64,000 nucleotides of DNA from Citrobacter sp. wls619 (GTDB lineage: Bacteria; Pseudomonadota; Gammaproteobacteria; Enterobacterales; Enterobacteriaceae), in contig NZ_SZXJ01000095.1 of assembly GCF_005281345.1 (NCBI RefSeq), forward strand, positions 1 through 64,000, given 5' to 3'. Below are positions 38,201 through 48,295 of this stretch, piece after piece. The notes below the pieces were generated by a model that did not search any database, had not been told where the DNA came from, and saw only the letters and a program-made list of their open reading frames with translations. Position 1 is the first letter of the stretch; the number at the start of each line of letters is the position of its first letter. The position numbers were made by a program, and so were the translations under genes.

Positions 38201-38995
38201 ATGATGAAAAAAATTATGTTAAGCGCCCTGTTGCTCACCTTGCCGCTGGTGAGCTATGCGCAACAGGCGTTCACCTCCCCCGAAGACGCGGCCAGTGCAT
38301 TTGCCGCTGCGGTGGCGCAGCAAAATGAAGAGCAGCTCACGGCGCTACTGGGTGAAAACTGGCGACATTTTTTGCCACCAGAAGGGGCCGATCCGGAAGC
38401 GGTGGCACGCTTTAATCGCGACTGGAAGGTGAGTCATCACATTGTGCTGCAGGACAACATGGCGCATCTCAACGTGGGGCAAGATGACTGGCAGTTACCC
38501 ATACCGATGGTAAAAACCAGCAAAGGCTGGGCGTTCGATATGACCGAAGCCCAGGAGGAGATCCTCACTCGGACGATCGGCCGCAACGAGCTTTCTGCCA
38601 TCGAAGCACTGCACGCCTACGTTGACGCGCAGCAAAGCTATTACGCGCTGAACAAATCGTATGCGCAAAAAATTGTCAGTAGCGAAGGTAAAAAAGATGG
38701 GCTTTACTGGCCCGTCGCACCAGGCGAAGCGCCAAGCCCTCTGGGACCCGCCTTCAGCCCACAAGAACCCGGTACAGGCTATCACGGTTATCGTTTCCGC
38801 ATACTGCCGGACAAAGCCAGTGGTTTTGCCATGATTGCGTGGCCGATTAGTTACGGGCACACCGGGGTGATGAGCTTTATGATTAGCGGCGATGACAATG
38901 TTTATCAGGCCAACCTTGGCGAAGCATCGCAACAGAAAGCGCAGGCGTTAACCACATTCCATCCGGATAAAAACTGGCAGCCTGTAGCACCGTAA
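38201..38995 (+). CDS. DUF2950 family exported protein
   Basis: Protein of 264 residues with a signal peptide (MKKIMLSALLLTLPLVSYAQQ) and a DUF2950 domain. The domain ends in a segment (GYHGYRFRILPDKASGFAMIAWPISYGHTGVMSFMISGDDNVYQANLG) typical of the family. It follows yacH closely, and DUF3300 and DUF2950 genes are often paired in proteobacteria (recollection). The K-12 locus has yacH but, as I recall, no DUF2950 partner. Function is unknown; periplasmic location is predicted. Confidence 0.85.
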   Translation: MMKKIMLSALLLTLPLVSYAQQAFTSPEDAASAFAAAVAQQNEEQLTALLGENWRHFLPPEGADPEAVARFNRDWKVSHHIVLQDNMAHLNVGQDDWQLPIPMVKTSKGWAFDMTEAQEEILTRTIGRNELSAIEALHAYVDAQQSYYALNKSYAQKIVSSEGKKDGLYWPVAPGEAPSPLGPAFSPQEPGTGYHGYRFRILPDKASGFAMIAWPISYGHTGVMSFMISGDDNVYQANLGEASQQKAQALTTFHPDKNWQPVAP

Positions 38996-39009
38996 AGCGA
39001 GGTTAAGCC

Positions 39010-39041
39010 GTAGGCCGGGTTAGCGCTAGCGCCACCCGGCA
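39010..39041. repeat. REP element after the DUF2950 gene
   Basis: GTAGGCCGGGTTAGCG-CTAGCGCCACCCGGCAT is a REP palindrome in the convergent gap with lpd. Confidence 0.75.
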
Positions 39042-39071
39042 TGTTGCCTGAAATAACGGGTAGCTTTAGGC

Positions 39072-39099
39072 AAAAAAAACGCCTCCAAAGAGGCGTTTT
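39072..39099 (-). terminator. Terminator of the pdh operon (after lpd)
   Basis: AAAACGCCTC/GAGGCGTTTT with a 6-base loop is followed on the minus strand by a T-run, 16 bases after the lpd stop. Confidence 0.9.
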
Positions 39100-39115
39100 C
39101 ACAAAAGCGGGAAGA

Positions 39116-40540
39116 TTACTTTTTCTTCGCTTTCGGGTTTGGCAGGTCAGTAATGCTACCTTCGAACACTTCTGCCGCCAGGCCCACGGACTCATGCAGA
39201 GTCGGGTGCGCGTGGATGGTCAGTGCGATATCTTCAGCGTCGCAACCCATTTCGATCGCCAGACCGATTTCACCCAGCAGCTCGCCGCCGTTGGTACCGA
39301 CAATCGCGCCACCGATAACACGATGAGATTCTTTGTCGAAAATCAGTTTGGTCATACCGTCTGCGCAATCGGAAGCGATAGCACGGCCAGAAGCAGCCCA
39401 CGGGAAGGTGGCGGTTTCGTAGCTGATGCCTTTTTCTTTCGCTTCTTTCTCGGTCAGGCCAACCCATGCAACTTCTGGTTCAGTGTAGGCAATGGATGGG
39501 ATAACTTTCGGATCGAAGTAGTGTTTCTTACCGGCGATAACTTCAGCGGCAACGTGACCTTCGTGAACACCTTTGTGCGCCAGCATCGGCTGACCGACGA
39601 TATCGCCGATAGCAAAGATGTGCGGCACGTTGGTGCGCAGCTGTTTGTCAACACGGATGAAACCACGGTCATCAACTTCAACGCCAGCTTTGCCCGCGTC
39701 GAGGTTTTTACCATTCGGTACACGACCGATAGCAACCAGTACGGCATCATAACGCTGTGCTTCAGCAGGCGCTTTTTTGCCTTCCATGGAAACGTAAATA
39801 CCGTCTTCTTTCGCTTCAACGGCAGTCACTTTAGTTTCCAGCATCAGGTTGAATTTCTTGCTGATGCGTTTGGTGAAGACTTTCACCACGTCTTTATCGG
39901 CAGCCGGGATAACCTGGTCGAACATTTCAACCACGTCAATCTCTGAACCCAGCGCATGGTACACGGTACCCATTTCCAGACCGATGATACCGCCGCCCAT
40001 TACCAGCAGGCGCTTAGGAACAGTTTTCAGTTCCAGTGCATCGGTGGAATCCCACACGCGCGGATCTTCATGCGGAATGAATGGCAGTTCGATCGGACGG
40101 GAACCCGCCGCGATGATCGCGTTGTCGAAGTTGATCACGGTTTTGCCGTTTTCGCCTTCAACTTCCAGGGTGTTTGCCCCGGTAAATTTACCCAGACCGT
40201 TAACCACTTTCACTTTACGGCCTTTGGCCATACCCGCCAGACCGCCGGTCAGCTGAGTGATAACTTTTTCTTTCCAGGTACGAATCTTGTCGATATCGGT
40301 TTTCGGTTCGCCGAAAACGATACCGTGTTCAGCCAGTGCTTTGGCTTCTTCGATAACTTTTGCTACGTGCAGCAGCGCTTTAGAAGGGATACAGCCGACG
40401 TTCAGACAAACACCGCCAAGGGTGCTGTAACGTTCTACGATGACGGTCTCCAGACCTAAATCTGCGCAACGGAAGGCAGCAGAGTAACCTGCAGGGCCTG
40501 CCCCAAGTACCACGACCTGAGTTTTGATTTCAGTGCTCAT
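39116..40540 (-). CDS. lpdA: Dihydrolipoamide dehydrogenase (E3)
   Basis: FAD/NAD enzyme that reoxidises lipoamide in the pyruvate and 2-oxoglutarate dehydrogenases and the glycine cleavage system. GAGPAGYSAA binds FAD, the redox disulfide is GGVCLNVGCIPS, and the C-terminal catalytic pair is in HAHPTLHES. Two Met codons start the frame; MSTEIKTQ at 40540 (474 residues) is used by E. coli and has GAGG at better spacing. The tail is Lys-rich (NPKAKKK). lpd can be expressed with aceEF or from its own promoter in the 170-base gap upstream. Confidence 0.97.
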   Translation of the reverse strand: MSTEIKTQVVVLGAGPAGYSAAFRCADLGLETVIVERYSTLGGVCLNVGCIPSKALLHVAKVIEEAKALAEHGIVFGEPKTDIDKIRTWKEKVITQLTGGLAGMAKGRKVKVVNGLGKFTGANTLEVEGENGKTVINFDNAIIAAGSRPIELPFIPHEDPRVWDSTDALELKTVPKRLLVMGGGIIGLEMGTVYHALGSEIDVVEMFDQVIPAADKDVVKVFTKRISKKFNLMLETKVTAVEAKEDGIYVSMEGKKAPAEAQRYDAVLVAIGRVPNGKNLDAGKAGVEVDDRGFIRVDKQLRTNVPHIFAIGDIVGQPMLAHKGVHEGHVAAEVIAGKKHYFDPKVIPSIAYTEPEVAWVGLTEKEAKEKGISYETATFPWAASGRAIASDCADGMTKLIFDKESHRVIGGAIVGTNGGELLGEIGLAIEMGCDAEDIALTIHAHPTLHESVGLAAEVFEGSITDLPNPKAKKK

Positions 40541-40683
40541 CATGACCTCTTAATTTATACCCGTCGTCCAGCGGGTCGTTCTATCCGCCCGTATTTTACA
40601 AAATTGTTAACAATTTTGAAACAACAAACGGCAACCGATTTGTCTTTCGCACAATAACCTCACTGACTTCATGAGATTACCAG
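40541..40683 (-). promoter_or_regulatory. lpd upstream region with own promoter and repeat remnant
   Basis: Between the aceF terminator and lpd lies a perfect 18-base palindrome, AAAATTGTTAACAATTTT (40600-40617), in the area where the separate lpd promoter lies in E. coli. Nearer to lpd, 13 bases (TATACCCGTCGTC, 40556-40568) match one end of the palindromic element found at folK. Confidence 0.55.
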
Positions 40684-40684
40684 A

Positions 40685-40712
40685 AAAAAGCCGGCCGTCG
40701 GGCCGGCTTTTT
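40685..40712 (-). terminator. Terminator after aceF
   Basis: AAAAAGCCGGCC-CGAC-GGCCGGCTTTTT forms a strong hairpin with T-run 3 bases or so after aceF; some transcripts are expected to read through into lpd. Confidence 0.88.
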
Positions 40713-40715
40713 CGC

Positions 40716-42602
40716 TTACATCACCAGGCGGCGAATGTCAGACAGCATGTTGTTGATGATGGTGATAAAGCGCGCACCATCTGCACCGTCAATGACACGG
40801 TGGTCGAAGGAGAGCGAAATCGGCATCATCAGACGCGGCATAAACTCTTTACCGTTCCACACTGGCTCCATAGAGGACTTGGAGACACCGAGGATAGCCA
40901 CTTCCGGCGCGTTCACAATCGGTGCAAAGTGGGTAGTACCCAGGCCACCGATGCTGGAGATGGTGAAGCAACCGCCCTGCATTTCGCCAGCGGTCAGCTT
41001 GCCATCACGCGCTTTCTTGGAGATCACGGTCAGTTCACGAGACAGCTCGGTAATGCTCTTCTTGTTCACGTCTTTGAAGACCGGAACAACCAGACCATTA
41101 GGAGTATCAACCGCTACACCGATGTTGATGTATTTCTTCAGGGTCAGGCGCTGACCGTCTTCAGACAGGGAGCTGTTGAAGCGCGGCATCTGTTCCAGAG
41201 CGGCAGCAACGGCTTTCATGATGAAGACTACTGGGGTGAATTTCACGTCCAGTTTACGTTTTTCAGCTTCGGCGTTCTGCTGTTTACGGAACGCTTCCAG
41301 ATCGGTGATATCGGTCTTATCGAAGTGCGTAACGTGCGGGATCATCACCCAGTTACGGCTCAGGTTAGCACCAGAGATTTTCTGGATACGGCCCAGTTCC
41401 ACTTCTTCGATTTCACCAAACTTGCTGAAGTCCACTTTCGGCCAAGGCAGCATGCCCGGGATACCGCCGCCAGCAGCGGCTGCCGGAGCAGCTTCAGCAC
41501 GTTTAACCGCGTCTTTCACGTATGCCTGAACGTCTTCACGCAGGATACGACCTTTACGGCCAGAACCTTTCACTTTCGCCAGGTTCACACCGAATTCGCG
41601 CGCCAGGCGACGGATCAGCGGAGTAGCGTGGACGTAAGCGTCGTTTTCTGCGAAGTCAGATTTGCTTTCCGCTTTTGCAGCCGGAGCTGGAGCAGCTTGT
41701 GCAGGTGCAGCGGCCGGAGCCGGTGCCGCGGCTTGTGCCGGTGCCGCAGCAGGTGCTGCGCCTTCGACTTCGAAGACCATAATCAGAGAACCGGTTTTAA
41801 CTTTGTCGCCGGTGCTGATTTTGATTTCTTTCACGGTACCCGCGAACGGTGCCGGAACTTCCATCGACGCTTTATCGCCTTCAACGGTGATCAGTGACTG
41901 TTCAGCGGCAATTTTATCGCCCACTTTAACCATCACTTCAGTGACTTCAACTTCGTCACCGCCGATATCCGGTACGTTAACTTCTTTAGAACCCGTTGCC
42001 GCCGGAGCTGCCGCTGCTGCTGGAGCAGCCGCCTGAGCCGGTGCAGCAGCAGGCGCTGCGCCCGCCACTTCGAAGACCATAATCAGGGAACCGGTAGACA
42101 CTTTGTCACCCGTGTTGATTTTGATCTCTTTAACGGTACCCGCGAACGGTGCCGGAACTTCCATTGACGCTTTGTCACCTTCAACGGTGATCAGAGACTG
42201 TTCAGCCGCAACGGTGTCGCCCACTTTAACCATGATCTCGGTAACTTCAACTTCGTCACCGCCGATGTCTGGTACATGTACGTCTTTTGCCGCAGCTGCA
42301 GCTGGTGCAGCGGCCGGAGCGGCTGCTTTCTTCTCTTCTGCCGGAGCAGGTGCAGCAGTTGCTGCACCGTCGGCGGAATCGAAAATCATGATCAGTTTGC
42401 CGGTCTCAGTTTTGTCGCCAACAGAGACTTTGATCTCTTTAACGATACCAGCCTGAGGAGACGGAACTTCCATAGAGGCTTTGTCGCCTTCTACGGTGAT
42501 CAGCGACTGTTCAGCTTCAACTTTGTCGCCCACTTTGACCAGGATCTCGGTGATTTCAACTTCATCAGCCCCGATGTCCGGTACATTGATTTCGATAGCC
42601 AT
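40716..42602 (-). CDS. aceF: Pyruvate dehydrogenase E2, dihydrolipoamide acetyltransferase
   Basis: Core of the pyruvate dehydrogenase complex; transfers acetyl groups to CoA. The 628 residues contain three lipoyl domains in tandem, each with the lipoylated Lys in GDKAS, joined by Ala/Pro-rich linkers. They are followed by the E1/E3-binding peripheral domain ([22 protein letters not shown]) and the catalytic domain with [15 protein letters not shown] near the C-terminus. It starts 14 bases after aceE. The repeated lipoyl segments make the DNA internally repetitive. Confidence 0.97.
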   Translation of the reverse strand: MAIEINVPDIGADEVEITEILVKVGDKVEAEQSLITVEGDKASMEVPSPQAGIVKEIKVSVGDKTETGKLIMIFDSADGAATAAPAPAEEKKAAAPAAAPAAAAAKDVHVPDIGGDEVEVTEIMVKVGDTVAAEQSLITVEGDKASMEVPAPFAGTVKEIKINTGDKVSTGSLIMVFEVAGAAPAAAPAQAAAPAAAAAPAATGSKEVNVPDIGGDEVEVTEVMVKVGDKIAAEQSLITVEGDKASMEVPAPFAGTVKEIKISTGDKVKTGSLIMVFEVEGAAPAAAPAQAAAPAPAAAPAQAAPAPAAKAESKSDFAENDAYVHATPLIRRLAREFGVNLAKVKGSGRKGRILREDVQAYVKDAVKRAEAAPAAAAGGGIPGMLPWPKVDFSKFGEIEEVELGRIQKISGANLSRNWVMIPHVTHFDKTDITDLEAFRKQQNAEAEKRKLDVKFTPVVFIMKAVAAALEQMPRFNSSLSEDGQRLTLKKYINIGVAVDTPNGLVVPVFKDVNKKSITELSRELTVISKKARDGKLTAGEMQGGCFTISSIGGLGTTHFAPIVNAPEVAILGVSKSSMEPVWNGKEFMPRLMMPISLSFDHRVIDGADGARFITIINNMLSDIRRLVM

Positions 42603-42616
42603 TATTCTTTTACCTC

Positions 42617-45280
42617 TTACGCCAGACGCGGGTTAACTTTATCTGCATCGATGTTGAATTTGATGATTGCATCTGCAACCACTTTCTTATCGATTTCGCC
42701 ACGTTTAGCCAGTTCGCCCAGGGCCGCTACAACCACGTAGGAAGCATCAACTTCGAAGTGGTGACGCAGGTTTTCACGGCTGTCAGAGCGACCGAAACCG
42801 TCAGTACCCAGTACGCGATAATCATCAGCCGGTACATAAGTACGAACCTGTTCGGCAAACAGTTTCATATAGTCAGTAGATGCTACTGCCGGAGCGTCGT
42901 TCATCACCTGAGCGATGTACGGAACGCGCGGAGTTTCCATCGGGTGCAGCATGTTCCAGCGCTCACAATCCTGGCCATCACGTGCCAGTTCAGTGAAGGA
43001 CGTTACGCTGTAAACGTCAGAACCTACACCGTAGTCGTTCGCCAGGATCTGTGCTGCTTCACGGACGTGACGCAGGATAGAACCGGAGCCCAGCAGCTGA
43101 ACTTTGCCTTTCTTACCTTCAAGGGTTTCGAGTTTGTAGATACCTTTACGGATACCTTCCTCGGCACCTGCTGGCATTGCCGGCATGTGGTAGTTTTCGT
43201 TCAGCGTGGTGATGTAGTAGTAAACGTTCTCTTGTTTCTCACCGTACATACGCTCCAGACCATCATGCATGATGACCGCAACTTCGTACGCGTAAGACGG
43301 ATCGTAAGAGATACAGTTCGGGATAGTCAGAGACTGAATATGGCTGTGACCATCTTCGTGCTGCAGACCTTCACCGTTCAGCGTCGTACGACCGGAAGTA
43401 CCACCAATCAGGAAGCCACGAGCCTGTTGGTCGCCTGCCTGCCAGCATAGGTCACCAATACGCTGGAACCCGAACATGGAGTAGTAGATGTAGAACGGGA
43501 TCATCGGCAGATCGTTGGTGCTGTAAGAAGTCGCAGCAGCCAGCCAGGATGCACCTGCACCCAGTTCGTTGATACCTTCCTGCAGGATCTGACCTTTCTC
43601 GTCTTCTTTATAGTAAGCAACCTGCTCACGGTCCTGCGGGGTGTACTGCTGACCGTTCGGGCTGTAGATACCAATCTGACGGAACAGACCTTCCATACCG
43701 AAAGTACGCGCTTCGTCAGCGATGATTGGAACCAGACGATCTTTGATCGATTTGTTCTTCAGCATCACGTTCAGGGCACGAACGAAAGCGATAGTGGTGG
43801 AGATTTCTTTGTTCTGCTCTTCCAGCAGCGCACCGAAGTCTTCCAGCGCCGGCAGTTCCAGTTTCTCGGTGAAGTTCGGCTGACGAGCAGGCAGGTAGCC
43901 GTGCAGTTTCTGACGCTGAGCGTGCAGATAAGTGTGCTCTTCAGAACCTTCCGGGAAGGTAATGTAAGACAGGTTTTCAACCTGCTCATCGGTCACAGGA
44001 ACGTTGAAACGGTCGCGGATATAACGCACGCCGTCCATGTTCATTTTCTTAACCTGGTGAGCGATGTTTTTACCTTCGGCGGTGTCACCCATGCCGTAAC
44101 CTTTGATGGTATGGGCGAGGATTACGGTTGCTTTGCCTTTGGTTTCCTGCGCTTTTTTCAGTGCAGCGTAGACTTTCTTCGGATCGTGACCACCACGGTT
44201 CAGAGCCCAAATCTGCTCATCAGTCCAGTCAGCAACCAGGGCTGCGGTTTCCGGGTATTTACCGAAGAAGTGCTCACGTACGTATGCGCCATCTTTGGAT
44301 TTGAAGGTCTGGTAGTCTCCGTCAACGGTTTCGTTCATCAGCTGGATCAGTTTACCGCTGGTGTCTTTACGCAGCAGTTCATCCCAACGACCGCCCCACA
44401 TGACTTTGATAACGTTCCAGCCAGCGCCCGCGAAGATGCCTTCCAGTTCGTTGACAATCTTGCCGTTACCGGTGACCGGGCCGTCAAGACGCTGCAGGTT
44501 ACAGTTGATAACGAAGACCAGGTTGTCCAGTTTTTCACGGGTCGCGATGGTGATAGCACCCTTAGATTCTGGCTCATCCATCTCACCGTCGCCCAGGAAG
44601 GCGTAAACGGTTTGTTTAGAGGTATCTTTCAGGCCACGGTGTTCCAGATATTTCAGGAATTTAGCCTGGTAGATAGCACCGATTGGACCCAGACCCATAG
44701 ATACGGTCGGGAACTGCCAGAATTCCGGCATCAGTTTCGGATGCGGGTAGGAAGACAGGCCTTTGCCATGGACTTCCTGACGGAAGTTGTTCATCTGCTC
44801 TTCAGTCAGACGACCTTCCAGGAATGCGCGTGCGTAGATGCCCGGGGAGATGTGACCCTGGAAGTACACCAGATCGCCACCGTCCTGCTCGTTGCGTGCA
44901 CGGAAGAAGTGGTTGAAGCAAACATCATATACCGTTGCGGAGGACTGGAAGGATGCCATATGGCCACCCAGCTCAAGATCCTTTTTAGACGCACGCAGTA
45001 CGGTCATGATGGCGTTCCAGCGGATAGCAGAACGAATACGACGTTCCAGCTCCAGATTGCCCGGGTATTCCGGTTCATCTTCAACGGCAATAGTGTTTAC
45101 ATAATTGCTGGCCCCTGCACCTGCCGCTACTTTCACGCCGCCTTTGCGGGCTTCTGAAAGCAGTTGGTCGATCAGATACTGAGCGCGCTCAACACCTTCT
45201 TCACGGATGACCGATTCGATCGCCTGTAGCCAGTCGCGAGTTTCGATCGGATCCACGTCATTTGGGAAACGTTCTGACAT
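42617..45280 (-). CDS. aceE: Pyruvate dehydrogenase E1
   Basis: Thiamine diphosphate-dependent decarboxylase of the pyruvate dehydrogenase complex. The 887 residues equal E. coli AceE. The ThDP motif runs from [10 protein letters not shown] to [11 protein letters not shown] (about residues 230-265), and the N-terminus ([18 protein letters not shown]) is the part that binds E2 in E. coli. It is the first enzyme gene of pdhR-aceEF-lpd, about 165 bases after pdhR, and is controlled by PdhR from the upstream operator. Confidence 0.98.
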   Translation of the reverse strand: MSERFPNDVDPIETRDWLQAIESVIREEGVERAQYLIDQLLSEARKGGVKVAAGAGASNYVNTIAVEDEPEYPGNLELERRIRSAIRWNAIMTVLRASKKDLELGGHMASFQSSATVYDVCFNHFFRARNEQDGGDLVYFQGHISPGIYARAFLEGRLTEEQMNNFRQEVHGKGLSSYPHPKLMPEFWQFPTVSMGLGPIGAIYQAKFLKYLEHRGLKDTSKQTVYAFLGDGEMDEPESKGAITIATREKLDNLVFVINCNLQRLDGPVTGNGKIVNELEGIFAGAGWNVIKVMWGGRWDELLRKDTSGKLIQLMNETVDGDYQTFKSKDGAYVREHFFGKYPETAALVADWTDEQIWALNRGGHDPKKVYAALKKAQETKGKATVILAHTIKGYGMGDTAEGKNIAHQVKKMNMDGVRYIRDRFNVPVTDEQVENLSYITFPEGSEEHTYLHAQRQKLHGYLPARQPNFTEKLELPALEDFGALLEEQNKEISTTIAFVRALNVMLKNKSIKDRLVPIIADEARTFGMEGLFRQIGIYSPNGQQYTPQDREQVAYYKEDEKGQILQEGINELGAGASWLAAATSYSTNDLPMIPFYIYYSMFGFQRIGDLCWQAGDQQARGFLIGGTSGRTTLNGEGLQHEDGHSHIQSLTIPNCISYDPSYAYEVAVIMHDGLERMYGEKQENVYYYITTLNENYHMPAMPAGAEEGIRKGIYKLETLEGKKGKVQLLGSGSILRHVREAAQILANDYGVGSDVYSVTSFTELARDGQDCERWNMLHPMETPRVPYIAQVMNDAPAVASTDYMKLFAEQVRTYVPADDYRVLGTDGFGRSDSRENLRHHFEVDASYVVVAALGELAKRGEIDKKVVADAIIKFNIDADKVNPRLA

Positions 45281-45444
45281 GGGGGTATTCCTTATCTATC
45301 TAATACGTTGAGTTATCTGGAACCTGTCCCATTGTGTTCTCGCTCGCGAGAGCACAATAAGACAGGTTCTGCGTTTAGTTGCCGCGCTTTACATTCGCGC
45401 TTGATTTACAACATCTTCTGGTTAACGTTCTGCCAGAAAAATCA

Positions 45445-46209
45445 CTAATTCTTTCGTTGCTCCAGGCGGCGTAAGGCGCGTTCACGACGACTTTCCTCAC
45501 GGCTTCTGTCCAGCAGAATCTCTTCGATAAATGCCAGGTGACGGTGCGACGCTTCACGCGCCTCCTCCGGCTTCCCGGCGATAATTGCTTCAAAAATACG
45601 GGTACGGTGACTGCTTACCAGAGGCAGCATCTCGCGACGCGCATACAGCAATTCGAAGTTTTGCCGAACGTTCTGGGCCAGCATCGGCTCCATACACCTT
45701 AGCAAATGGAGCAGTACCACATTATGTGCCGCTTCGGTGACAGCAATTTGATACTGAAGTACGGCATCAGATTCACCGTCAAGATCGCCGGACTGTTGAG
45801 CAAGCTCGATCGCCTGATGGAGTTCACGGATACGCGTTTTGTCTTCATCCGTGCTGCGCAGTGCAGCGTAATAAGCCGCAATACCTTCCAGCGCATGGCG
45901 CGTCTCAAGCAGGTCAAACTGGGATTCAGGATGGTCGGAGAGCAACTCTACCAGTGGGTCGCTAAAGCTCTGCCACAGGCTGCTCTGAACAAAAGTGCCA
46001 CCGCCCTGACGACGAAGCAGTAAGCCCTTCGCTTCAAGGCGTTGGATCGCCTCGCGTAAGGAGGGGCGGGAAACGTCGAACTGTTTTGCCAGCTCGCGTT
46101 CCGGTGGGAGTTTTTCTCCGGGGCGAAGTGTCCCCTCAAGAATTAAAAACTCCAGCTGCTGCTCAATCACATCGGAGAGTTTTGGTTGGCGGATTTTGCT
46201 GTAGGCCAT
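45445..46209 (-). CDS. pdhR: Transcription repressor PdhR
   Basis: GntR-family (FadR subfamily) repressor of the pyruvate dehydrogenase operon that releases DNA on binding pyruvate. The 254 residues hold a winged helix at the N-terminus ([30 protein letters not shown], about 36-65) and an FCD ligand domain with the expected Asp and His residues. It is the first gene of its own operon and is autoregulated through the palindrome at 46242-46258. Confidence 0.97.
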   Translation of the reverse strand: MAYSKIRQPKLSDVIEQQLEFLILEGTLRPGEKLPPERELAKQFDVSRPSLREAIQRLEAKGLLLRRQGGGTFVQSSLWQSFSDPLVELLSDHPESQFDLLETRHALEGIAAYYAALRSTDEDKTRIRELHQAIELAQQSGDLDGESDAVLQYQIAVTEAAHNVVLLHLLRCMEPMLAQNVRQNFELLYARREMLPLVSSHRTRIFEAIIAGKPEEAREASHRHLAFIEEILLDRSREESRRERALRRLEQRKN

Positions 46210-46241
46210 GATTTCCTGTCTTAAGCCATTTGCCCGGAGTC

Positions 46242-46258
46242 AATTGGTCTTACCAATT
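46242..46258. promoter_or_regulatory. PdhR operator
   Basis: AATTGGT-CTT-ACCAATT is a perfect 7-base inverted repeat matching the PdhR consensus ATTGGTnnnACCAAT, 33 bases upstream of the pdhR ATG. Confidence 0.93.
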
Positions 46259-46663
46259 TCATGTTCTTGACGCTAAAGTAACAAAGTATTCACCTTCTGT
46301 CCATACAGGTTTTGATTGAAATCAGTAAAGGAGGCATATTTTAACAACATTACAGAAATAACGTTTCAAACATGTAACTATGCACAAATGTTAAATTTAC
46401 CCATCCCGAGGTAGTTTTAACCGAATTGAAACGAAAAAATATATTATCTGAACCGATTCACCTGCTTATTTATCGATTTATCAATCACTATTTTCGAATA
46501 AAAATTCAAATTGGAAATTTTGTGGTAGATAAACTCGCGCTTACAAATGGTTTCTTTTTATTCAACTCGTCGCTCACGCCGCATAAAGCAGGTGCATTCG
46601 CGCTCGCATAACATTATTCTGATCAAGACAAAAGTCTTTAGGCAACATTTCATAATTCATTGC

Positions 46664-46681
46664 TGTAAATAAATTAATACA
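46664..46681 (+). promoter_or_regulatory. TyrR-like box upstream of aroP
   Basis: TGTAAATAAATTAATACA matches the TyrR consensus TGTAAA-N6-TTTACA at 10 of 12 fixed positions. It lies about 90 bases before aroP, which TyrR represses in E. coli. Confidence 0.55.
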
Positions 46682-46773
46682 ACAAACGGAATTGCAAACT
46701 TACACACGCGTCACTGCGTGGTTCAAAATATAAGTACTCGAAAGATGAAGAGTAAAACCACACACGAGGTTTC

Positions 46774-48147
46774 ATGATGGAAAGTCAACAGCATGGCGAT
46801 CAGCTAAAGCGCGGCCTTAAAAACCGCCATATACAGCTTATCGCGCTGGGTGGCGCGATTGGTACCGGGTTATTCCTCGGAAGCGCATCCGTTATTCAGT
46901 CTGCAGGGCCGGGGATTATTCTGGGTTACGCTATCGCCGGATTTATCGCTTTTCTGATTATGCGTCAGCTAGGTGAAATGGTGGTGGAAGAGCCGGTGGC
47001 AGGCTCCTTTAGTCACTTTGCCTACAAATACTGGGGGAGCTTTGCCGGTTTCTCTTCCGGCTGGAACTACTGGGTACTGTACGTATTGGTTGCCATGGCT
47101 GAGCTAACCGCCGTAGGTAAATACATTCAATTCTGGTATCCGGAGATCCCAACATGGGCTTCGGCAGCAGCCTTTTTTGTGATCATCAACGCCATCAACC
47201 TGACCAACGTAAAAGTGTTCGGTGAGATGGAGTTCTGGTTCGCCATTATTAAAGTCATTGCCGTGGTTGCAATGATCCTGTTCGGCGGTTGGCTGCTGTT
47301 TAGCGGCAACGGCGGCCCACAGGCCAGCGTCAGCAACTTGTGGAGCCAGGGTGGATTCCTGCCACACGGCTTCAGCGGGCTGGTAATGATGATGGCTATC
47401 ATCATGTTCTCTTTCGGCGGTCTGGAACTGGTCGGGATCACCGCAGCAGAAGCCGATAACCCGGAACAAAGCATTCCCAAAGCGACTAATCAGGTCATCT
47501 ACCGTATCCTGATTTTCTATGTAGGCTCCCTGGCGGTACTGCTTTCCCTGATGCCATGGACGCGCGTAACAGCAGATACCAGCCCGTTTGTCCTTATCTT
47601 CCACGAGCTGGGTGACACCTTTGTTGCCAACGCCCTGAACATCGTGGTGCTGACCGCTGCCCTTTCTGTCTATAACAGCTGTGTATACTGTAACAGCCGT
47701 ATGCTGTTCGGCCTGGCTCAGCAGGGTAACGCGCCAAAAGCGCTGATGAACGTGGATAAACGCGGCGTGCCGGTTAACACCATTCTGGTCTCCGCACTGG
47801 TTACCGCACTGTGCGTACTGATCAACTACCTTGCGCCGGAATCTGCGTTTGGCCTGCTGATGGCGCTGGTGGTTTCCGCACTGGTGATCAACTGGGCAAT
47901 GATCAGCCTTGCGCACATCAAGTTCCGCAAAGCAAAGCAGCAGCAGGGCGTCGCCACTCGCTTCCCGGCACTGCTCTACCCGCTAGGTAACTGGATCTGC
48001 CTGATTTTCATGGCTGCGGTACTGGTGATTATGCTGATGACGCCGGGCATGGCGATCTCGGTGTACCTGATCCCGGTATGGATAGCCATTCTTGGCATCG
48101 GCTATCTGTGCAAACAGAAAACGGCCGGCGCCGTGAAAGCGCATTAA
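46774..48147 (+). CDS. aroP: Aromatic amino acid permease AroP
   Basis: Inner membrane proton symporter for Phe, Tyr and Trp, of the amino acid-polyamine-organocation (APC) family. The 457 residues have 12 membrane segments; the family consensus GGAIGTGLFLGS and the GPG motif (AGPGII) are in the first membrane helix. Two Met codons open the frame (MMESQQHGDQ); the second, at 46777, may be the true start. A terminator follows. The next genes are a transporter/glycosidase pair not found here in K-12. Confidence 0.96.
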   Translation: MMESQQHGDQLKRGLKNRHIQLIALGGAIGTGLFLGSASVIQSAGPGIILGYAIAGFIAFLIMRQLGEMVVEEPVAGSFSHFAYKYWGSFAGFSSGWNYWVLYVLVAMAELTAVGKYIQFWYPEIPTWASAAAFFVIINAINLTNVKVFGEMEFWFAIIKVIAVVAMILFGGWLLFSGNGGPQASVSNLWSQGGFLPHGFSGLVMMMAIIMFSFGGLELVGITAAEADNPEQSIPKATNQVIYRILIFYVGSLAVLLSLMPWTRVTADTSPFVLIFHELGDTFVANALNIVVLTAALSVYNSCVYCNSRMLFGLAQQGNAPKALMNVDKRGVPVNTILVSALVTALCVLINYLAPESAFGLLMALVVSALVINWAMISLAHIKFRKAKQQQGVATRFPALLYPLGNWICLIFMAAVLVIMLMTPGMAISVYLIPVWIAILGIGYLCKQKTAGAVKAH

Positions 48148-48155
48148 TTCTCCCT

Positions 48156-48181
48156 CCCCCACCTGCATCGGGTGGGGGTTG
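48156..48181 (+). terminator. Terminator of aroP
   Basis: CCCCCACC-TGCATCG-GGTGGGGG followed by TTGTT lies 9 bases after the aroP stop. Confidence 0.8.
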
Positions 48182-48295
48182 TTACCTGCCTCACACTTTC
48201 CCACAGATGACTGTTTAGTCCATATCAGCGGCGCTATCCTGCAACGCAAAAATACCAACACCAGACAATAATTCTCTCCATATCACATTAATGGA

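Larger units (their letters stand above)
46210..46773. promoter_or_regulatory. Divergent control region of pdhR and aroP
   Basis: This 564-base, AT-rich region has no credible gene. Near pdhR it holds the PdhR operator, and near aroP a TyrR-like box. The middle part (about 46300-46650) shows no recognisable element and no ORF with protein similarity. Confidence 0.7.

Noticed and set aside
40671-41897. 408-codon open frame opposite aceF
   Set aside because: Its repeats mirror the Ala/Pro-rich linkers and lipoyl repeats of aceF on the other strand; no independent support.
41760-42560. Repeated DNA segments around GACAAAGC and related stretches
   Set aside because: These are the coding repeats of the three lipoyl domains of aceF, an ordinary family feature.
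43901-45157. 418-codon open frame opposite aceE
   Set aside because: Shadow of a strongly codon-biased gene; no ribosome site, no recognisable protein family.
46300-46650. Small plus-strand frame (61 codons) in the pdhR-aroP gap
   Set aside because: AT-rich, no ribosome site and no recognisable similarity; more likely noncoding.
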